Source of the DNA: Halichondria panicea
Lineage: Eukaryota > Porifera > Demospongiae > Suberitida > Halichondriidae
DNA length: 64,000 bases
Direction: 5' to 3'
Assembly (NCBI RefSeq): GCF_963675165.1
Contig: NC_087389.1
Span: 6,062,621 to 6,126,620 of the forward strand
How positions within the stretch are numbered: the first letter of the stretch is position 1; each line of letters opens with the position of its first letter. Position numbers and translations under genes: made by a program. The notes under the pieces were generated by a model. It ran no database searches. It saw only the letters and a list, made by a program, of their open reading frames with translations, and was not told where the DNA came from. Shown piece after piece: positions 1-11,168 of this stretch.

Positions 1-558
1 GGGGGTACGATTGGAGGATCGTTTAGGGGTAGTGGGTGGTTCAGGGGGCGCCTTCCGCACAGGTACTTGACCCCTGCTGGGGGGAGGGGGTTGATAATTA
101 GCACAAGAATAATAAGAAGCACTAACAAGCTGCTTTGTAGCTACGTACATGTAGCTAGCTGCTGGTAATAATTGTTTTTGGCTGCCACGTGCAGAAATGC
201 TAGAGTCAAAGTTCACTGAGGCTACTATTTGAGACTGAACTACGAATATTTTACCCCCCGAAAATTACCGGCTATACGGTAGACACTAGCAGTAGCAATT
301 CTCCCAGTGACACACTCTCATACAGACTTGCACACACACCACCATACACACACACTACACAATCACTAATTAAAGGCCCTCCACTTACATAGCGAGCTGC
401 TCGGCCATGTGTGTCAGTTCTCCAGAGAGTGCCCAACAAGTCTCGTACATCATGAGATAGAGGACACAGATATTCTGACCCATAACATCGGCCCAATCCA
501 CCGGCCTCTGGTTCTCCCTGTCCGTGTGGACCATGCTGTAGCCAAAGTCCATGAGCAG

Positions 559-595
<37 letters not shown>

Positions 596-775
596 CTGTG
601 TGTGTGTGTGTGTGGGTGGTGTGTGTGTGTGTGTGTGTATGTGTGTGTGGGTGTGTGTGGGTGGTGTGTGTGTATGTGTGGGTGTGTGTGTGGGTGGTGT
701 GTGTGTATGTGTGTGTGGGTGTGTGTGTGTGTGGGTGGGTGTGTGTGTGTGTGTGGGTGGTGTGTGTGTGTGGGG
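559..775. repeat. (GT)n microsatellite beside a splice acceptor
   Basis: Long imperfect GT tract with GTGGGTGG interruptions. It begins directly at the 3' splice site (minus strand) of the ankyrin exon ending at 558, so the CA-rich strand supplies the acceptor CAG. The Cys/Val-rich reading frames across it are low-complexity artefacts. Confidence 0.9.
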
Positions 776-1085
776 AGTGATACAGAAACTAAATAACCAA
801 AAATATGATATTCAGTTATCGTAGCTACAGTAGCTATGCAATCGAAACTTAAGTTATGGAGCCACTGGAGGTGACTATAAATATACTAGCTTATGTTTTA
901 TTATCCCTGGGCTTACGTTATTGGTCTCACTTGTTAAGTTGGATTTGGCCGAATATAGTCAGCTACAGAATGCACTTTTATTGTGTGTAACTGCTCTAAC
1001 CAGGCTAAACTTAAGTATGGCAGTCTAAATTAGCGACTAAATGTCAGTGTCAAACGGACAACCAGTAACTGCCTATTAGTCCCTG
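776..1085. other. Intron-derived sequence, no gene seen
   Basis: Matches the intron regions of the other synphilin-like copies in its last 60 bases. I see no exon, repeat array or RNA gene here. Confidence 0.5.
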
Positions 1086-1488
1086 TATAGCGAGCATGGC
1101 GGGTGTGGTGAATGAGTCATCTGGTATCTGCAGTGCGGAGGAGGGCAGTCCACTCTCCACTAGGAACTGTATGATGGGCAGGCGGCCATGGAGGGCAGTC
1201 TTGTGGGCCAGACTGAAGTGGTGCTCGTTACTAGAATAGTGAAATCCTCGAGCTCTTTGAGAGGACAGGCATCCAGTTTAGCCCTCATACCTGCAGTGGG
1301 AAAACAAGAGTCTCAATTAAAGTGGATTAATCAATACATGTATAGGTACAGTGTAGGCAGGCTTGTGTACTAAGAGGCGCTGTATGATAGGAGTGAGGGG
1401 GGAGAAGGTTCGGGTCATACCACCACCACGTTTACGAGCCTCTCCATTAGCATTCATACGCTGAGCTACTGACGTCATCTGCTTCCTG

Positions 1489-1745
1489 TGTGTGTGTGTG
1501 TGGGAGGTGTGTGGTGGGAGGGTGTGTGTGTGCAAGTGTGTGTGTGGGGGGGAGGGTGTGTGTGTGCGAGGGTATGCGTGTGAGTGTGTGTGTGGTGGGA
1601 GGGTGTGTGTGTGTGTGTGTGGTGGGAGGGTGTGTGCAAGTGTGTGTGTGTGTAGGGAGGGTGTGTGTGTGCGAGGGTGTGCGTGTGAGTGTGTGTGTGT
1701 GGGTGGTGCAGTCATAGTGTGTGTGTGTGTGATAGTGTGTGTATA
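1489..1745. repeat. (GT)n microsatellite
   Basis: GT-rich tract with GGGAGG interruptions, starting at the acceptor of the 1,373-1,485 exon. The same arrangement occurs at 29,074-29,245. It ends in the phrase CAGTCATAGTGTGTG, which is repeated many times at 42,341-42,755. Confidence 0.9.
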
Positions 1746-1784
1746 GGTACCTAGTTATAATTCAAACGGACATGTTACAGTAGT

Positions 1785-2043
1785 TTCAGCAGCCATAACT
1801 TTAGTACTGTGACCCCAATTTATGATTTTGTGAAAGCTTAGAAAGAGACCTTTCAAATGATGTATTTCAATCCAATATTTAGATGTGGTCATAATTCAAC
1901 TTTGAACCCTGGGCTATTATTACATGGTATCGTGCTAAATCTGTCATCTCCCAAATATCTGGTACCATTTGAAAGGTCTTTTTCTAAGCTTTCGGAAAAT
2001 CATAAAATTGGATTCACGGAATTCAAGTTATGGCGACTGAACG
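1785..2043. mobile_element. Fold-back element with ~80-bp inverted arms (4 copies)
   Basis: The left arm contains GAAAGCTTAGAAAG and CCTTTCAAATG. The right arm carries their reverse complements, CATTTGAAAGG and CTAAGCTTTCGGAAAATC. The outer ends are CAGCCATAACTT and AAGTTATGGCGACTG. Other copies: about 4,646-4,915, 29,305-29,577 and 42,802-43,075, always in the same intron next to the proline-rich exon, so they were spread by copying the gene. A plus-strand frame of about 107-129 codons is open across all four copies; it is intron plus antisense exon and not a gene. Confidence 0.65.
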
Positions 2044-2439
2044 AGTCCACTAACCAATTGATTAAACGGGGGACATGTACATGTAGTACATACCTGCACA
2101 TTAATTTATACTATTCACTCACTCTAACACTTCTTGGGGGGTGGCTGTTCCATAGTCAATGGTATTATGGTCCTCCCCTTTATCTGCCGCCTCATGACCT
2201 CTGTTCTTTGACCCTGGCGACCTCTTCTTAGCAGCAGGATCCGGGGGTACGGGGGGGGGGGGGGGGGGGGGGCGATTGGAGGATCGTTTAGGCGTAGTGG
2301 GTGGTTCAGGGGGCACCTTCCGCACAAGTACTTGACCCCTGCTGGGGGGAGGGGTTGATTAAACGGGGGACATTTTACATTCTTGCTTTGAACACTTTTC
2401 TCTTTCTTTTCTGATCCACGTGGCACCATCAGCAAAACT

Positions 2440-2545
2440 CAAAAGTAGAGAGGGAGCTGAGGGGGAGGGGCTGGTGTTTTATTCATTTCCCTTTAGCCTA
2501 TGAAGGGAAATGAATAAAACACCAGCCCCGCCCCCTCCCACTAAT
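2440..2545. mobile_element. Palindromic fold-back element
   Basis: Near-perfect inverted arms around a short loop: GGGGCTGGTGTTTTATTCAT on the left, its reverse complement on the right, then CCCCGCCCCCTCCCAC. A second copy lies at 22,855-22,950 and a single arm at 34,722-34,765. Each has a similar upstream stretch containing TGATCCACGTGGCACC. Probably a MITE-like element. Confidence 0.7.
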
Positions 2546-2728
2546 TAATTGTCTCTCAAGAACTTATGACAATGACAATTTATATATATATAGCACTATT
2601 GATGATGAACAACAGACAATTAATGTCCAAAATTGTAGACCACAGTCAATAATTGTATCAAATGATCACTTGAGGACAACACAATGAATGAGGTATAATT
2701 ATACAAAAACAAAGTGTGTAAATTATGT

Positions 2729-2828
2729 TCAGTTCAAGTCCAGGAAGCAGCTGTCACAGACTCTGACCAACTTCTTTGAGGAGGGCAGCTGGGTGCTTTG
2801 TGAAGTGCACTGTTGGCAGAATATCATC
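2729..2828 (-). pseudogene. Orphan last exon of an EEA1-like FYVE protein (copy 1)
   Basis: A 100-nt terminal exon: acceptor CACAG at its 5' side, then codons reading [32 protein letters not shown] and a stop. This is the C-terminal half of a FYVE zinc finger, with the pairs C-x2-C and RVCxxC that bind zinc. In EEA1 the FYVE finger is also at the extreme C-terminus and binds PI3P on early endosomes; the PSSKK-VRVCD context resembles EEA1. The first half of the finger (the RRHHCR region) is nowhere nearby, so this copy cannot work alone. Same exon at 18,494-18,593 and, damaged, at 42,230-42,340. Confidence 0.7.
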
Positions 2829-2976
2829 CTGTGTGTGTGTGTGTGTGTGGGTGGGTGTGTGGGTGGGTGTGTGTGGGTGTTAGGGTGTGTGTGGGTGGGT
2901 GGGTGAGAGTGGGTGTGTGTGTGTGTGCTGTGTGTGTGTGTGTGTGTGTGCTGTGTGTGTGTGTGTGTGTGGCTAA
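2829..2976. repeat. (GT)n microsatellite
   Basis: GT tract with GGGTGG interruptions, directly abutting the FYVE exon acceptor. Sequence beyond it differs at each of the three FYVE copies, so the tract marks a duplication boundary. Confidence 0.9.
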
Positions 2977-3153
2977 ATCTGACCTTGAGGGAGGCTTAAT
3001 TTATAAGGCCTAGGAACAGGCCTGTATTGTCTGGGCCAGGTTTTGTGGTGGTAGTATCTGATAATGGGGATGGGTCTATGTGGTTCTTGTACTATGGTTG
3101 CACCAAAGATCAAAGGCTTCAGTTGTAGTTTATACTACTTATACAACCTGTCT

Positions 3154-3220
3154 GACCACAGCCATGGTATATGGCTGTTATACCCTAGTGTATAACAGCC
3201 ATATACCATGGCTTGTGGTC
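3154..3220. repeat. 67-bp near-perfect palindrome
   Basis: GACCACAGCCATGGTATATG is followed, after a short centre, by its reverse complement ending CTTGTGGTC. Possible MITE remnant or cruciform. Confidence 0.8.
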
Positions 3221-3920
3221 AAACTACATGTACAGCTAGAACTGAATACAGTATCCCACCTTTGCAACAAAATTGGGTTTTTTGACACACTGTTTCAATT
3301 AAAACAATGACACACTAGATCTACTCAATTCAATCAATATTATAGCTAGAGAGAATTCAATACAAAAAAGGGTCTACTAATGTTTTAGTCAACATAAAAA
3401 GAGCCAAGTTCGAGCGATGAATAGTTCCAAAAAGGAGGCAAATTTGGAAGAACTCCGTGAACCGAACGATACTGGTTTGTTTGTGTTGCTTTTTTTCAAC
3501 TTTCAACATTGGTTGTCACAACCTGCTTATTGCATTGCTGCATGGGACCAGGAGCAGTAAGAAGGGTCCAGACTGCCAAGTGTTTCTCAGACTAAAGAGA
3601 CTGCACTGCACTGGGCCAGTACAGTAGGCTTGTGGAATGATATTTTCGGGTACATATTTGCACTCTTTGTAGACAAGTAGCACCAGTGTACTTTCTTGAA
3701 GTGCCTTCTATAAAGATGCAGAAACACAGCCTTCACAATTGCTTGCTTGAATCATAGACGCTTGCTTGAATCAGCCATCGCGCTTTTTAAAAAGATAGCA
3801 AATTCATTGCATAGCTATAGCAACAGTGACGTCAAACAGTAGTTATAAGCATATTCATTGAAGAAGCATGACAGGAAGTAGCTAAACATAGTAGTACAGT
3901 TCTAAACATAGTACAAGCCA

Positions 3921-4056
3921 GTTAAACTATGGCCTCTCGTGGTATATTTGCTTTACACGCTCGAGTAATCAGATAAACCAACTCGGCTGCGCCTCGTGGT
4001 TTATCAGATTACTCTCGCGTGTAAATCAAATATACCACTCGAGGCCATTGTTTAAC
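3921..4056. repeat. 136-bp fold-back element
   Basis: The arms start GTTAAACTATGGCCTC and end GAGGCCATTGTTTAAC, with further pairing through GGTATATTTGCTTTACACGC. Probably a MITE. Confidence 0.75.
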
Positions 4057-4135
4057 TATAACTTCTATAGGTGGCAAGCACAATTAACCTCTAATTTTGG
4101 TTCTTAGAAATTAGCACAAGGCATTAGTCAAGATA

Positions 4136-4445
4136 GTAGTGTGTGTGTGTGTGTGTGTGTGTGGGGTGTCCTAAAATCCTTATCATTACACAAAATCACC
4201 ATAGAATGTTGCTATTCTAACAACATCCTGAGCAATGATGGCTTCCAGAACTTGTATGGTACTTTTTAGGGCTAATATTTTCTGGCTAATCTGCGAGATA
4301 AAATTAGACCCTCGACAATTCCCCGCTATAAGGTGGTATCAATGGTAGATGCTCTTATCTACTCTTGGTGGTATGGAAACTCACATACAAATTATGGTGA
4401 GGATTTGAAGTGGAGAATGGGCTGGGACTAGCTTGGATATACCAG
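4136..4445. repeat. Dispersed duplicate of 19,247-19,560
   Basis: A GT tract followed by about 290 nt (GGTGTCCTAAAATCCTTATC onward) nearly identical to 19,275-19,560. At 19 kb it follows a CRELD-type exon; here the exon is absent. The copy edge lies in the GT tract. Confidence 0.8.
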
Positions 4446-4456
4446 CAGATGTGGTG

Positions 4457-4595
4457 GGAGGGTGTGTGTGTGTGGAGGGGGGCGCAGTCATAGTGTGTGT
4501 GTGTGTGTGTGATGTGTGGTGTGTGTGTGTGGGGGGGCGCAGTCATAGTGTGTGTGTGTGTGTGTGGTGTGGTGTGTGCAGTCATAGTGTGTGTA
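4457..4595. repeat. (GT)n tract with CAGTCATAG phrases
   Basis: GT runs alternating with GCAGTCATAGTG. Joins the 4.1-4.4 kb repeat to the intron of synphilin-like copy A, replacing the exon expected here. Confidence 0.85.
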
Positions 4596-5284
4596 TAGGT
4601 ACCTAGTTATAATTCAAGCACGGACATGTTACAGTAGTTGAACATCTTTCAGCAGCCATAACTTTAGTGCTTTGACCCCAATTTTAAAAATTTGATGATT
4701 TTCTGAAAGCTTAGAAAGTGACCTTTCAAATGATGTATTTCAATCCAATATTTAGACGTGGCCATAATTCAACTTTGAACCATGGGCTATTATTACATGG
4801 TATCGTGCTAAATCTGTCATCTCCCAAATATCTGGTACCATTTGAAAGGTCTTTTTCTAAGCTTTCGGAAAATCATAAAATTGGATCCACGGAATTCAAG
4901 TTATGGCGACTGAACGAGTCCACTAACCAATTGATTAAACGGGGGACATGTACATGTAGTACATACCTGCACATTAATTTATACTATTCACTCACTCTAA
5001 CACTTCTTGGGGGGTGGCTGTTCGATAGTCAATGGTATTATGGTCCTCCCCTTTATCTGCCGCCTCATGACCTCTGTCCTTTGACCCTCGTGACCTCTTC
5101 TTAGCAGCAGGATTCGGGGGTACAGGGGGCCGATTGGAGGATCGTTTAGGGGAGGTGGGTGGTTCAGGGGGTGCCTTCCGCACAGGTACCTGACCCCTGC
5201 TGGGGGGAGGGGGTTGATAATTCACTTTTTGCATCATTTGATAGGATATAAAGAGAGCTACAGAAAACTCTATTTATGACAATT

Positions 5285-5677
5285 ACCGTATATGCTTGAC
5301 AGAAGCCGCGGCTACTAAATGTTTCATTTTGCTGGAAGAGGAGGCTACAATTCAAGAGAGGACACGTACTGTTCAAGAGCGGCGTTTATTAGCTCCAAAA
5401 TATTTAGTTTGTCATTAAATTGTTGTTTATAAACTTGAACTCTGTCATGAGAAAGACTTTGTGAAGCACTAACAAGCTGCTACTTGTATCTACGTACATG
5501 TAGCTAGCTGCTGGTAATAATTGTTTTTGGCTGCCACGTGCAGAAATGCTAGAGTCAAAGTTCACTGAGGCTACTATTTGAGAGCGACTACTAAATATTT
5601 CATTTTGCTAGCAAGGGAGGCTACTATTTGAGTGCGGCGTTTATACAAGAGCGGCCTCTGATCGAGCATATACGGTA
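5285..5677. mobile_element. MITE in an intron of copy A
   Basis: Terminal inverted repeats TACCGTATATGCTTGA and TCGAGCATATACGGTA, about 390 bp, flanked by TA. The orthologous insertion is at 29,944-30,331 in copy B, so it predates the gene duplication. A truncated piece is at 100-240. Confidence 0.7.
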
Positions 5678-6429
5678 ATACAAGAGTGCTCTTGTTTGAT
5701 AAAATTGGGTCAAATGGACCACGGATAATTACTAACTTTGGGCACAAAATAATTTCTGAGACACACCCACGGTTATATATACGAACACAAGGAAATAATT
5801 ACGTGTGTAGAATAATCATTACAGAGTGATTGCACTTACTTCTTATTGGCTGATGGTGCAGTAGCCCCTCCCCCTCCAGTGGGCGGGGTGTCCTGGTTCA
5901 TGTGCAGTATCGATGCCATGAGGTCGACGTGATGTTCCGTCATCTTAGTCAGTCTCTCCTCGTGACTAGTCAACAGTTTAGTAATGGCAGATTCATGCTC
6001 TTTCTCTAGACTGGAGAATGCATCTCGTAACTGTCTATTCTCCTTCTGTACACTGAGGGGGTGGGTGGGTGTGGCAAGGGGGAGGGGCTTATTACAGTAA
6101 CAGTGCAGACAATTGAGTGGTGTAGTCAGGTTATCAACAAGGAACTATAATTATTGAAATCTTAGAAAAGAGTTAACTGCATGTACTAGAAAATCTACAA
6201 TAGCACCTTCCATAGTATATACTCAGTATTAGCATTACTCATGCTATTGAGGCTATGCTTCTATAAAATCATACTTTCTACCAAAATTTGGTAAAAATTG
6301 CCTAATGTGCTAATATCTTTGCCTATTAGGCTGGCATAATGCTCAATGCTCACCCGTACCTATTAGTCTCAAAATTATGCTAGCATAATTGGGCAAGGCC
6401 TATTGAACACTAGCTGGACCACGAATATT

Positions 6430-6573
6430 TTACCGACGAATGAAGCGACCTTGACCACCTTTACCTGCAGTGAAAGCAGCAACTACGAACATACTATCCA
6501 CAAAGTGACTAAATATTGCTCAACCACGAATATTTTTCCCCTTGAAAATTACCGGCTATACAGTAGACACTAG
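6430..6573. mobile_element. Fragment of the CCGTATAGC MITE family
   Basis: The right part of the element seen complete at 30,807-31,021, ending GAAAATTACCGGCTATACAG. A further fragment lies at 240-290. Confidence 0.65.
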
Positions 6574-6837
6574 CAATTCTCCCAGTGACACACTCTCATA
6601 CAGACTTGCACACACACCACCATACACACACACTACACAATCACTAATTAAAGGCCCTCCACTTACATAGCGAGCTGCTCGGCCATGTGTGTCAGTTCTC
6701 CGGAGAGTGCCCAACAAGTCTCGTACATCATGAGATAGCGGACACAGATATTCTGACCCATAGCATCGGCCCAATCCACCGGCTTCTGGTTCTCCTTGTC
6801 CGTGTGGACCATGCTGTAGCCAAAGTCCATGAGCAGC

Positions 6838-6902
6838 TGTGTGTGGGTGGTGTGTGTGTGTGTGTATGTGTGTGTGTGTGTGGTGTGTGTGTGTGGGGGG
6901 TG

Positions 6903-6933
<31 letters not shown>

Positions 6934-6956
6934 TGTGCGGGGGTGTGTGTGAGGTA
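6838..6956. repeat. (GT)n microsatellite
   Basis: GT tract abutting the acceptor of the 6,667-6,836 ankyrin exon, matching the position of the tracts at 559-775 and 31,300-31,400. Confidence 0.9.
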
Positions 6957-8230
6957 GGGGAGTGATACAGCTAGACTTAGAAACTAAATATCTAAAAACC
7001 AAAAATATGATAGCAGTTATCGTTGCTACAGTAGCTACACACGTTTCAGACTTGAGCAAGCACTTATTACACTAACAGCACACATCCACCCACCCACTCA
7101 CACATCCACCCACCCCTATAACGCAGCGTGATGCATGAGAGTCTCTCCCCCAGTGTCCCTCACTTGGAAGGGGATCTTAGCCTCCTCCACTAGCCATTGG
7201 AGACACCCCACTGAACCACCCTAGTGGAGGGGGGGCAATGGTAGTCAATTATTAGGAGACTGAACGCAAAATTGCAAAATAATAATTATTCTCAATTTTC
7301 AAACACAATTAATTTTATGATAGCGGGTTATTTTCAAGGCATTCATTTTTCACAGATTGCCCAACTAAACATTCGAGATTTTCGATGATATACAGTGTCA
7401 AACGGACAACCAGTAACTGCCTATTAGTAAGTGTGTTCCCTGTACCTGTATAGCGAGCATGGCGGGTGTGGTGAATGAGTCATCTGGTATCTGCAGTGCG
7501 GAGGAGGGCAGTCCACTCTCCACTAGGAACTGTATGATGGGCAGGCGGCCATGGAGGGCAGCCTTGTGGGCCAGACTGAAGTGGTGCTCGTTACTACCGT
7601 ACGTGTCCACCTCGTGACTGCTCAACATGTGATGCTATGTGGGGGTAGGACCATTTCCAGTCCAACAAAACACGAGAGAATAGTGAAATCCTCGATCTCT
7701 TTGAGAGGACAGGCATCCAGTTTAGCCCTCATACCTGCAGTGGGAAAACAAGAGTCTCAATTAAAGTGGATTAATCAATACATGTATAGGTACAGTGTAG
7801 GCAGGCCTTCATACTTGTGTACTAAGCAAAGCAATTAGTGAAGGAGCTTGTACATTAAAGAGCCCTAACAGATAGTTAACGCATGCATGGAACAATTGTC
7901 TAGTGTAGCATCTTCAGACGCCCATAACTTGTTACAATGATCTAATTTCAACCACTTTTGGAAAGCTATATAAAAGGAGCACTGTTTAACGTTACACACA
8001 CATGTACATTAATAAAGAGCCCTAAACTGAGCTACTACAATTAAGACAACTATCATCACCTGACAGCAACTCCCTGGCGGTGTAGAGGGAGCGAAATGGT
8101 TCCTCTGATGTATCTCTCTTACTCTCCTCCATCCTGAGTTGAGTGACAGTCGTCCATTCGGCTTCTAGATGGTGGTCACTGTGAAGGTCACTCTCCATAA
8201 CTTAGGTCAAATGAACACGACTGTCTTTAA

Positions 8231-8570
8231 TTAAAATGTGACTGATTTAGGGGGATCACTCTCGAGTAGTGGTTCTTTCCACGTCTCCTCAATCTGACGG
8301 AGGCTCAGGTTGTCTTGGTGAAGTTTCTCCTCACCCACACCCTCTGGTAATGGCAGCTCGTATGTAGGTACCTCAATGTCCACCACTGAAAGCCTGCACA
8401 CGAGGATCACATGATCATTACTATACATACGGACATTGAACAAACGTACACACAACATAGAATGTTTAGGGTAGGTGTGATTGTGCTATAATGAAGGAGC
8501 TGCTTTCACCTGTCTTTTCTCCAGGCCTTGTCCACAACTCTCTCTCCAGGAGCCCAGAATTACGGTGTGC
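8231..8570 (-). CDS. Unidentified terminal exons
   Basis: Two candidate exons. The downstream one (8,231-8,397) follows the acceptor GTGTGCAG, reads LSVVDIEVPTYELPLPEG and LRQIEETWKEPLLESD, and ends in a stop. An upstream piece at about 8,510-8,565 reads VVDKAWRKDR and joins it in frame across a GT-AG intron. I do not recognise the protein. It ends about 30 nt upstream of the first exon of synphilin-like copy A on the same strand, so it may be the tail of the neighbouring gene. No 5' exons were identified. Confidence 0.35.
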
Positions 8571-8849
8571 ATAAGACAACTTGCTGTCCATGTGTTCAGT
8601 CCTGTATTAGATTTGAAGGTGTCTTTGACTAAAAAGTAATATTGAAACATCCTTTCAACTCCTAATCAGAGTTGATTGTGTGGGTGTTAACGTTGCTAAG
8701 TACGTGTACATACTGCGCATGCTCAGTTCAACTTTTCACATTCTACCACAACAATGTATTGAAAAAAGCACAGCATCAATAATAAGCTCACACATTATAA
8801 TTACAGAGACACAAACAACATCAAAGTAAAGAACAGTTATTTATCAGTT

Positions 8850-11133
8850 TCAGTTTCGGTCCGTATTGTCTACAATGAATCTACAAATGTCTGTAGCAGT
8901 GTCTCCTCTTCTCAGTCCTATGGCAATTTCCACCAAGGCCCTAAAGGTAGCTCTGGAAGGATTCACTCTTTGCCACGCTCTCAATGCATGAGCCACTTCA
9001 GCTTGATTGCCATAACGACGTGTGACATCAGTTACATCACCGAGGTCGGCTGGGGTGAGGTTGAGTCGATCCAGCAGGTTGGATTGATTGACTGCATGAA
9101 GAAATAAAGACATCACTAAAATAACAATTTACAATTTTCGTGATAGTCTTATTAAGCACTAAAAATGACACACAGGCGAATAAAAAAAAATGCACACTGA
9201 AAATAGTTACCTACAATTTTCTTGACAGCTTATATCATTCACTAAAAATGGCGAATAAAAAAAAATGCACAAACAGTTACCTGTGATGCTGTCAGCCAAA
9301 TTGATGAGCTTCACTGTGGGCTTTTTGAGACCATCTGACAGGAGACTCCATGTTACATGTTGTGTACTCAGGAGCTTGGCCAACATTTCACGCAAGCACG
9401 ATACATTATCTTCACGACACTTGATATTGATGTTGGTGAGATCAGGATGAGTTAGACCTAGAGCCAATCCCAGATTGAACCAGTGAGGGCTGGCACTTTC
9501 ATGTAGTTTCTCGTAAACATGTTGTAGATCGGTGATTGTCAAAACCTGTACAAAAACAACAATCAACAGGGTTTCATTTGGTGAGGGTAACCCCCTCAGA
9601 AATACCTTCTAGAGGAAACTCAATGAATACAATTGAGGGGTTCTGGTGAACAATATTCTTAACAGGGCAGATATAGTAATGAATTCCTGGGGTCACGAAC
9701 CCTCTAGATATATACATGTCATCAACACCCTAATATCATACACGTGCACCATTTGCTCCCCTTGCCAAAATGTCAGGAGGATAAGTAGATACAAGATTTA
9801 GAGTACTGCCTACCTTGTGCACGTTCAGCAGGTGAGGAAATTTCTCCGCGATTAGAATGATGTCACTCTCAGGGATTTCTTGATCTAGTTGTTGGTCCCT
9901 CACTCCAGTCTTCTTACACACATCTTCCATTACTGTAACAGAGGACAATTCACCTGAACATAACAAAGAAAAACAAGTAAAAATATTGGGTCAAAAAGTA
10001 ATTATTCGCGACATATATAATTATTATAAGCGACATAACAGCAACCAATGGAGATTTTTTAGGACACTGTTAAGTCTGAGTTGGCGCTACAATTACAGTG
10101 CAGCAACCATGCAGCTTATAGAGAGTAGATTACCACAACTGTGTGAGTGGCTGTACTTAAATTAATGTTGATAATTGTCTTTTGATTGAAACCTTTCTAA
10201 GAAATGGTGCTGATACCATTGTGTAGGTGAATGACCAAGCTACAAAAATGTTTCTATGGAAACACGAGGTGGTGGGTTTGGGGGATTAATAAGCAAATTG
10301 TTATTATAGTGGGTAATCGGTTAAAAGACTAACCTTAAACAGCTAAGGTCTCAGACTTCATAAGTTAAATGGTTTAGGTATCCTTTATGGGTCTACAAAT
10401 GTCCACAGTGTATATAATTCATGATTTACTGGTTTTTAGGTATACTTTTGGTTAGAGTAATAACTTCTGAAAAATTAATAGCTTCTATAATATTATAGCT
10501 TTCAAATTTCTGTAAGTAAGTTCACAGATAAAGGGGCTACATACCGGAGTATTGCTGCTGATCACTCTTTCTCTCAGTCTTCATAAGAGTATCTCCCGTA
10601 GCAGACGATGGTTTTCCTAATTGAAGGGAAACATAATTATAATAATTGTTACAGTAATGAAAGCACCGCGGGTGCTGATGCCTCGGTGGAGCTAGGTGCC
10701 AACGCTACAAAACATAAAGCTGCTAATAGCATTCATTAATTTGCTGCATGCAAGCAGAATCCAGAGCAGAGTCCGGAAACTCAAAGAGTGCATGGGTAAT
10801 CATCGACCACGATTGTTCAAGTATAAGATTAATGGCAGCATCAGCAGAGCCTTGCAGCTCTCTTCTCACTCTTGCAGCTACCAATAGCTAGCGTTCTAGT
10901 GCAAGCTAACTACTAAGTAGAGTAGCAACACTCGATGAACAAGTTTGGCTATACGTGCTCTTCTGAAAAGGCTGCGATCGTATTCCAAGTATAAGCAAAA
11001 CTAGGCATAACTCGAGAACGAAGCAGTATTTTGCAAATCCATGAATTTAAATCCAAGAGAGCATGACTATAGAAACTGTTACTTGCACTGGATCGATCCT
11101 TGAGCAGCTGTAGCAGTCTACACACACACACAG

Positions 11134-11168
<35 letters not shown>

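Larger units (their letters stand above)
1..1293 (-). pseudogene. Synphilin-like ankyrin gene, 5'-truncated fragment 1
   Basis: Three pieces of the ankyrin/coiled-coil gene described at 4,996-8,198 and 28,261-32,216. Positions 1-76 are the 5' part of the proline-rich exon. 389-558 is the 170-nt ankyrin exon, read as LLMDFGY...VDWADAMGQ. About 1,086-1,293 is a fused ankyrin exon. The coiled-coil exon that should lie between the first two pieces is missing. In the 1.1 kb piece the splice donor (GTACAG in other copies) is deleted and about 80 nt spanning a short intron are gone, so it cannot be spliced as in the longer copies. The piece also runs off the window start. It is a relic, probably left by unequal exchange. 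The family name is tentative; the homology to the other copies in this window is certain. Confidence 0.7.
1373..2341 (-). pseudogene. Synphilin-like fragment 2 (two 3' exons)
   Basis: A second partial copy, joined directly to fragment 1. 1,373-1,485 is the exon reading NANGEARKRGGGMTRTF, lacking its last codons and donor. 2,123-2,341 is the proline-rich exon containing RKVPPEPPTTPKRSS. The proline-rich exon carries a run of about 20 G (2,250-2,272), expanded relative to the other copies. Between the exons lies a (GT)n tract followed by an inverted-repeat element, in the same order as in copy B (28.9-29.9 kb). The coiled-coil and ankyrin exons are absent. Broken relic. Confidence 0.7.
3000..4130. 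other. Gene-free stretch with two palindromes
   Basis: No exon recognised. It holds two long inverted repeats, listed separately at 3,154-3,220 and 3,921-4,056. Confidence 0.5.
4996..8198 (-). pseudogene. Synphilin-like ankyrin/coiled-coil gene, copy A (3'-truncated)
   Basis: Exons: 8,060-8,198 (start MESDLHSDHHLEAEW), 7,674-7,734, 7,446-7,617, about 7,124-7,210, 6,667-6,836, 5,840-6,052 and 4,996-5,199. Products in order: acidic N-terminus; ankyrin-like repeats (LAHKAALHGRLPIIQFLVES; CLQWLVEEAKIPFQ; LLMDFGY...ADAMGQ); the helix YETCWALSGELTHMAEQLA; a coiled coil (EKEHESAITKLL); a proline-rich segment (PPEPPTSPKRSSNRPP). Ankyrin repeats followed by a coiled coil and an ETC helix recall synphilin-1, a cytosolic scaffold; that identity is tentative. 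The last three exons join in frame (phases 2, 2, 2). The 7,124-7,210 exon is out of phase with its 5' neighbour and lacks a good donor, and the three 3' exons of copy B are replaced by a repeat. Probably non-functional. Confidence 0.6.

Noticed and set aside
551-796. Cys/Val-rich reading frames in GT tracts (also 1,490-1,746, 2,813-3,013, 18,541-18,828, 21,460-21,681, 42,316-42,743) and Thr/His-rich ones on the other strand
   Set aside because: Translations of dinucleotide repeats with no start context, domain or splice support.
4718-5104. Plus-strand open frame of 107-129 codons conserved in four copies (1,857; 4,718; 29,374; 42,938)
   Set aside because: It is a fold-back element plus the antisense of the proline-rich exon. 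Conservation is explained by recent duplication, and the copies differ at the ends.
9814-9953. Alternative joining of the 9,814 exon directly to the 9,091 exon to make one DEATH domain
   Set aside because: The splice phases do not match (0 into 1), so the 9,281-9,545 exon has to be included.
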